Source: Auriscalpium vulgare
Lineage: Eukaryota; Basidiomycota; Agaricomycetes; Russulales; Auriscalpiaceae
Length of the DNA: 64,000 nucleotides
Reading direction: 5' to 3'
Assembly: GCA_019915015.1 (NCBI GenBank)
Contig: JAHBBC010000005.1
Span: 1,116,001-1,180,000 of the forward strand
Shown here piece by piece: positions 58,435 through 64,000 of this stretch (within the stretch, counting starts at the first letter, position 1; each line of letters starts with the position of its first letter). The notes below the pieces were generated by a model that saw nothing but the letters and a program-made list of their open reading frames with translations, searched no databases and was not told the DNA's origin. The translations under genes and the position numbers were made by a program.

Positions 58435-59531
58435 ATGGACGACGCTGCCAACCCCACCTCACTGTTCTTTGACGACGACGAGTCCTTAGATCTCTATGCT
58501 GTTTTGAACGTTACCTCTGATGCGAACCCAGACGATATCAAGAAGGCGTACCGCAAGCTAGCACTCGTTTATCATCCCGACAAGCACGCCAAGTCTGGCG
58601 AGGACGCGCGCGCGACTGCTTCCCACAAGTTTCAGCAGATTGGTTTTGCTTACACTATTCTCAGCGACGAGAAGAAGCGGCAAAGATATGACAGAACGGG
58701 GCAGACAGATGAAGGACTCGAGATGGATGCAGGGGAGGATGGATGGGAGGCGTACTTTGAGGAGCTGTTTGACAGTGTGACGAAGGAGAAATTGGATGAG
58801 ATGAAGAAGGAATACCAAGGTCCGTTGAAGCTTCCACTGCGAAAATGGTGACCACCAACCTCCCCACAGGCTCTGCCGAGGAAATCCAGGATCTAAAGAA
58901 TGCGTATGCCGAGGCGAACGGTTCTTTGGACGAAATCATGAATCATATACCCCATTCTACCCATCTGGATGAAGAGCGGTTCATCGTCATCGTCTCCGGA
59001 CTCATCAAGTCCGGTGATTTGCCCAAGCTCGCGACTTGGGAGTCGTCCACTAAGGACGAGAAAGCGAAGCTTGTGCGGAAGAAGCAAGCGGACAAGGAGG
59101 CAACGGAAGCAGAGAAGTTGGCACGAGAGCTCGGCGTCTGGGACGAGTTCTACGGTAGCGGGAAGGCAGGCCCGCGCAAGGGTAAAGGTAGAGGCAGGGC
59201 GAAGAAGGCTGAGGACGACGAGGAAGAGGACACGTCTGCGCTACAAGCGCTTATCCTCAAGAAGAAACAAAACAATAGCAACTTTCTGGACAATCTAGCA
59301 GAAAAGTACGCCGAGCCCAAGCTGAAGAGCAGAGGCAAACGAAAGGGTGGGATAGATGATGAAGAGGCTGAGGAGTCGCCGAAGAAGAAACGGCGAGGCG
59401 CCGTAGCAGAGGCTCCCGAGATAGACGACGCCGAGTTTGAGAAGCTGCAGAAGAAGTTGTTTGGGGAGAAGGCGTCGGAGGGCTCATCCGCCAAGGGGAA
59501 GAAAGCAGGAAAAGGGAGGAAGGCCAAGTGA
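58435..59531 (+). CDS. J-domain protein, DNAJC9-like
   Basis: Co-chaperone of Hsp70; human DNAJC9 is also a histone chaperone. Two exons (58435-58819, 58870-59531) give 348 residues. The start ATG has a CCACC context. The J domain spans residues about 17-85: [34 protein letters not shown] (HPD intact), then [21 protein letters not shown] and RTGQTDEG. The following [11 protein letters not shown] and [20 protein letters not shown] match the DNAJC9 middle. The C-terminal 150 residues are Lys/Glu/Arg-rich with nuclear-localisation-like clusters ([16 protein letters not shown]). The predicted intracellular place is the nucleus. Confidence 0.9.
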
Positions 59532-59647
59532 TTTATGTTGTGTTCGCTATTTATATTTCCTTCTGTATTTCATTGTAGGCGCCAGCGCGCGATAGAACAT
59601 TATTTGGTACGCTATGGGTAACCCTACTGGCATCTGTGTACATGGAA

Positions 59648-62600
59648 CTAAAACGACCTGAGAGATATCTGCGGCTTCGCGTGTAACTGGGCTGCTGCTG
59701 ATTGTCTAGCGCTCAGTGCGATGCGAACCGAGCCTTCTAGCCGTTCCTTCGTCGCTTGGTCCAATTTGCTCGTAGCTTCCTTGAAAGCAGCTGGAGATTG
59801 TGATGCGAATGACAAAAGTTGCGTGAGTGCTTGTGTGTGCAGTGGGGAGCTGGAACTTTGGTCGGGATCGAGCAAAAGTGTCATTGTTGGTAGAAGGACG
59901 CCTAGGACGCGGACGCCTTGAGAGTGTGTTAGCAACTTACTCGCTTCGAAAGTAGTGAATACGTACGCATATCCTCGGCGACGATGGTGAATAGCGTGCC
60001 AAACGCTTTCAAAACCTCCCCAACCGCCGCAAGATGACTTTGCAGCGCTGACTCGTCGTCAATAAGTCCTGAGATTTTCGCGACATACTCTACCATCCCA
60101 GATAGCAGATGCTTGGTACACTGCCGGAGCATAACACTGCCTGACGCTGAAGCTGCAATCAGGGTCTTCGCACAGTGAGCGGCGGTGAGAGCCATCTACA
60201 TGATAAACGAGGTCAGAGCTGCCTTGAATGTCAAATACCAGTCGCTATACCTCATGCGCTTCAGACAGCTTCTCTGAGATCAAGAAACACAAGCGGCTGA
60301 TGACTCCCCGTCCCACCGGCACAGAAGGCGGAATGACAGTGAGGATAAGAACGGCAGCCAGGAAGTTGTTCTTCACTTTGTTCGACGAGATGGTCCCCGA
60401 TCGACCCCTAGATGAGAAGGTCAGCACTTTACTACGCGAATCAACAGCAGGCGTCTCACTTCATCTCATCAATGTTCAGGAGACACGACGAGAGAAGCCC
60501 ATGGACAAGACGCGAGAAGAACTCCAATTCCTTTGGTTGATTTGACAATGGAGCAAGTAGAGCTTTGAGCGACGGCAGAGTGGGGCCAGCGTAATCCACA
60601 TCCGACGTTTCGTCCTTCAGGATATCTAACCCAGCGAGTCAGTCACGAAGCGGAAGCCCTGAAGTAGCATACGCATACCGCTATACAATGAAATAGCCAC
60701 TGCTCTGACTTCTTCTTGGGCTGTAAGGTCGAGCACATTTCCAATCGAGACAAACGCCTCAAATGCAGCCCGAATAAGGCAGATCCTATCGGCGACGTTC
60801 GCTTGGCCATCTTATAATCCTGCCTTATTGAGATACTGTTTCACATATGTATGATAAGAACTTACATCTGACAGCATTCTGAGACCCTGGAATGGCGCCC
60901 TTGAGAATATATGCGCAAATGCGAAGACTATGCATGGTCGTCGGCGGCTGACTGTCTGAACTGAGGTCGAACATCAGTAAACCTGCGGGTGATGGCTAAA
61001 AAGTAGGCAATTACATCGTTACATCTTTCAGACCTCCGGCATTCTCGATTGCAAACACTTTGACTGTCTCCACGAGCAGAGTCTGGACAGCAGGAGACTC
61101 GGTCATGCCCATGCGATACCATATATTTAAGAGTTCGTCAAAGATCGTGGGCTCCAGCAGAGCCTTGCCGGAATACTCTCTTCGCACAAGGGATTTGAGA
61201 GTCCGTAGGGCAATCAGTGTGTTTCCACTGGAGGACGATGTCGGCTCCGAGTATGTGATGGACGTTGACAATGCCTCGTAGACTAAGCTGAAGATGATGA
61301 AGAACATTTCTGTCGGCTCTGTCCTTGGTTGTGACTTCGTGTCCTTCCCGTCGATGGCAGCCAAGTTTTCGACACCATCCATGGCTCCTCTGATGAAGGG
61401 GTCACGGGCCTCCATCGCGGTGGCCACAGCTTGCAGGATGACCGCCCAGGAGTCAGCATAATACTAGGCCCATCCGTCATTAGAGCTCTCAGAAGAGACA
61501 GAGAGAGCTCACAGGAAGCAGGATGTCTTTTCCGAGGCTAGCATATGCAGCATCAAGAGGTGCGGACGACGTGTCCTGCAAAACCTCTGAGTCTGCACGG
61601 ATGCTAGCGTAGTCTCGTAGCGCCGCCACCCACAAAGACGCTAGGGTTGAGCGGTAGGGCTTGACGACCTCTTGCAAATACTTCTGCTGAACACTGGCCG
61701 AAGCAAGCTCAGCCCATGCAGACAATGTTGCTATCCGAAGCATGGCAGAGGCATTCGGGCTGCCTTCTCTGGCATCACCGAGTGACACCATTCCGGACCC
61801 TGAGAATCCCGTTAACAACGACCAATCCACTTCGTCATGCAAAAATGTACCTGTTGATTGCTCCAACGCGGAAGTAAGGAGCTTCAATATTCGTCCCATC
61901 CTCCCCACATCCTTGACGATGCCACAGCCGACGAACACAGCACATGCTCCGATTGCAGAGGCCAAGATTTCCGGGGTAGAATCTGACGTGAATGCAGGCG
62001 TCAATGCTGCAGTGATCGGTGCTTGGTGCTGCTCCAACAGAAGAGCGTCATCGTAATCTGGATCTGAAGCGGTGGAGAATATCTGTACGGACCAACGTTA
62101 TGAACGTTACAAGGAACAGAACGATGATTAAGCTCACCTGTATCACGTCCCTCAAGACCACGAGCCCTTCAAGGCGAATCTCAGTAACATATGCAGTGGA
62201 GGCCGTGAAAGCCATCTTGATCAGGTCGGGGACTCGCGACACCAGCAGACCTGCAACAGGAAGCCCGAGAGATCGAGCGTAACGAAGATCCAGCTGCTCC
62301 CTTCGCCCGGATCGTGCCACGTTCGTGCAGATGTCATGCAGACAACGCAAGGCGAACAGCTGAGTTCTCCAACGCGACGTCAAACGGGTTTGTCCAGGTC
62401 CCCCTCCGTCATTCGCCATGATAGACTCGCTTTCATCGTCGAAAGAAGCGATGCCAGTTTTCTTCGCAGCATCCGTAGCCTGCTGTGACGCTGTCGTCCT
62501 CGACATGATCTTCTGGCACAGGTCAATCCACGCAGACGGATTGTAGACAACAGTCTGTTGAAGCCAGCTGGAGATCACTTTGCGAACGCCATCGATGGAT

Positions 62601-64000
62601 GGATCTCCATCTAGCATTGCGAACAGCTCCTCCACTAGCCGATCACCACCGACCTTCGAAATCAGTAGCGCGTCCTTTTGAACTAGCTGGTACAAGGCGT
62701 GGATTGATGCGAGCTTCAGTGGACGCCGAGATGAGTTCAGGTGCGTCCGGAACTGCGTAATCAGCTCGGGCACATCAACAAACTCGGGGGCAAACATCAA
62801 GAAGTGCTGGATGCACTTGATAGCTTCCACTCGTATGCCTTCGTCGTCTTCGCTGTTCAATCGATGAACAATATCCAGTATTAGCGTGCGGGAGCGTGAT
62901 GACTCTTGGATGTCAGGTCCAAGGACTGTGATGACCGCGTCGATGATCTGACAGGCAGCCTGGTATGCCGGTAGATCTCCACTCATGTTGGAATTTGCCA
63001 AGGTGCCACCTTCGGGTTCATGTGCAGGTGACACGTAAACTTTGAACAACATGCCCAGCGTGCTTGGGACGTACGGCGCGTAGGCTAGGCTAGCAGCATT
63101 GACGACCCGAGACAGCGAGTGAAGGGCCCAGAAGTGCACCACAGGATGAGCGTCCTTGCTGAGCGACATCAGAATGTTGACTGTCGTCTTTAACAATGGG
63201 CCAGCTGCCAGACTGCCCACGTGGTCGTATATCGCGCCAAGGGCCAGTGCGCAACCTGCTCTTCCTTGGGGATCCCTGTTATTGACAACTTGATCCACAA
63301 GTGTCTTCATTTGGCTGGCCAAGAACTGATTATCGGCGAGACCAGCAAGTCGGCCAATTGCCTCACTACTTGCGGAGCGCAAGACAGGATCGCCGTCAAC
63401 CAGGCCATCCTGGACGATTTTTCAAAACTCGAGGAAGGTCAAAGATAAACGTCCCCCGTACCTTCAAGAAGGCCGACAGCGCAGCGCTGTTGTTGGGATT
63501 TCCAAAAACATCCCTCGCCTGTCGCGAAGGTGAAGACATCGCCTGCCGCATCGCCAGCACGAAAGACACTGTGGCGTTGACTTGAACAGCTGCCTTGCGT
63601 CCTACGTTTCGATCGAACTTGGGCGAACGTACGGATTCGATGATTTGACTTATCAAACGTGACGCTGCGGAGGGTTCTTGTTGAGGCAGAAGGCGGGCTA
63701 AGAGGGACATTCCGGCGTCGACAGCCTGGGTAGCGGCGGGAGGAAATTCAGGCCAAGATGACTCGATTGTAAGGTCGCGCTCTTGACAGAACGCAAGTGG
63801 ATCATGTTCAGTCGACTGGAGAATTGGCCTGCGGAGCTGTCCTAACATGTCAGTCGCGCGCACATCAAATGCTGCTATGACATACAAGGTCATCCACAGA
63901 AGCTTCGATGGAGTCTCTATTGAGGCGATACTTCAACACAGAGGGGTCGTCGGGCGACTCCATCGCGGTTTCTTCAGCTATTTGAACAGCTGTAACCCCG
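59648..64000 (-). CDS. HEATR5/Laa1-like HEAT-repeat protein, 5' end outside the window
   Basis: Large clathrin-adaptor (AP-1) accessory protein for trans-Golgi/endosome traffic; yeast Laa1. The gene runs in from the right edge and ends at 59648 with LHAKPQISLRSF. Only its C-terminal part is seen. HEAT-type helices recur: RAGCALALGAIYDHVGSLA, VHFWALHSLSRVVNAASLAYAPYVPSTLGML, IRVEAIKCIQHFLMFAPEFVDVPELI and KLASIHALYQLVQKDALLI. These blocks, especially the block after AGCALALG, are diagnostic of HEATR5. Many 50-60 bp introns interrupt the 3' half, so exact exon limits below 61.5 kb are uncertain. Convergent with the J-protein gene, 116 bp apart. Confidence 0.85.

Noticed and set aside
1..64000. 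tRNA, rRNA, CRISPR or LTR structures
   Set aside because: By eye I found no tRNA B-box with matching A-box, no regular short-repeat array and no long direct terminal repeats; a covariance-model scan would be needed to exclude tRNAs fully.

Overview
The window is nuclear DNA of a filamentous basidiomycete, most likely an agaricomycete of the wood-decay kind (order not provable from this alone). Genes are dense and lie on both strands. They are cut by many 43-90 bp GT-AG introns and separated by 100-700 bp. The content fits: a 1,756-residue FKS-type 1,3-beta-glucan synthase, a secreted GH5 mannanase-like protein, a small Cys-rich basidiomycete protein, and a tyrosine-recombinase retrotransposon. 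Exon boundaries below were worked out by hand from reading frame, splice dinucleotides and family motifs.

Layout. 1-1.39 kb: no confident gene. 1.39-1.88 kb (+): a six-exon, 77-residue Cys-rich mini-protein. 2.5-3.9 kb (+): a P-TEFb/cyclin K-like cyclin. 4.0-5.7 kb (-): a protein of unknown function. 5.7-7.85 kb: gene-poor. 7.85-8.47 kb (-): mitochondrial ribosomal protein bS21m. About 8.5-14.4 kb: an apparently complete Ngaro/DIRS-like retroelement with Gag-like, RT-RNase H and tyrosine recombinase ORFs; its RT-RNase H gene carries two introns. 14.7-17.0 kb (-): an MFS transporter. 17.5-18.6 kb (+): a Gir2-like RWD protein. 18.7-20.4 kb (-): a YheT/ABHD-type hydrolase. 20.8-21.8 kb (-): coproporphyrinogen III oxidase.

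22.5-24.2 kb (+): a zinc-finger protein. 24.5-28.4 kb (+): a 1,232-residue disordered protein. 28.6-29.7 kb (-): a short-chain dehydrogenase. 30.0-31.7 kb (+): a SET-domain protein. 32.8-34.7 kb (+): a UPF0658-like membrane protein. 35.4-37.6 kb (-): a GH5_7-like secreted protein lacking both catalytic glutamates. 38.1-39.7 kb (+): a mitochondrial TPR-like protein. 40.1-43.3 kb (+): dipeptidyl peptidase III. 43.4-45.0 kb (-): a PTC7-like PP2C. 45.4-48.3 kb (-): a leucine-rich-repeat protein. 48.7-54.5 kb (+): FKS glucan synthase. 54.8-58.3 kb (+): an FHIP/RAI16-like trafficking protein. 58.4-59.5 kb (+): a DNAJC9-like J protein. 59.6 kb to the right edge (-): a HEATR5/Laa1-like protein, cut by the window.

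Most host genes are unrelated housekeeping functions and form no pathway cluster. The trafficking-type genes at the right end (FHIP, Laa1) are neighbours but show no shared regulation. The items most worth following are the retroelement's intron-split RT-RNase H and its ATGA junction with the recombinase, the GH5 pseudoenzyme, the altered FKS hot spots, and the multi-exon mini-protein.
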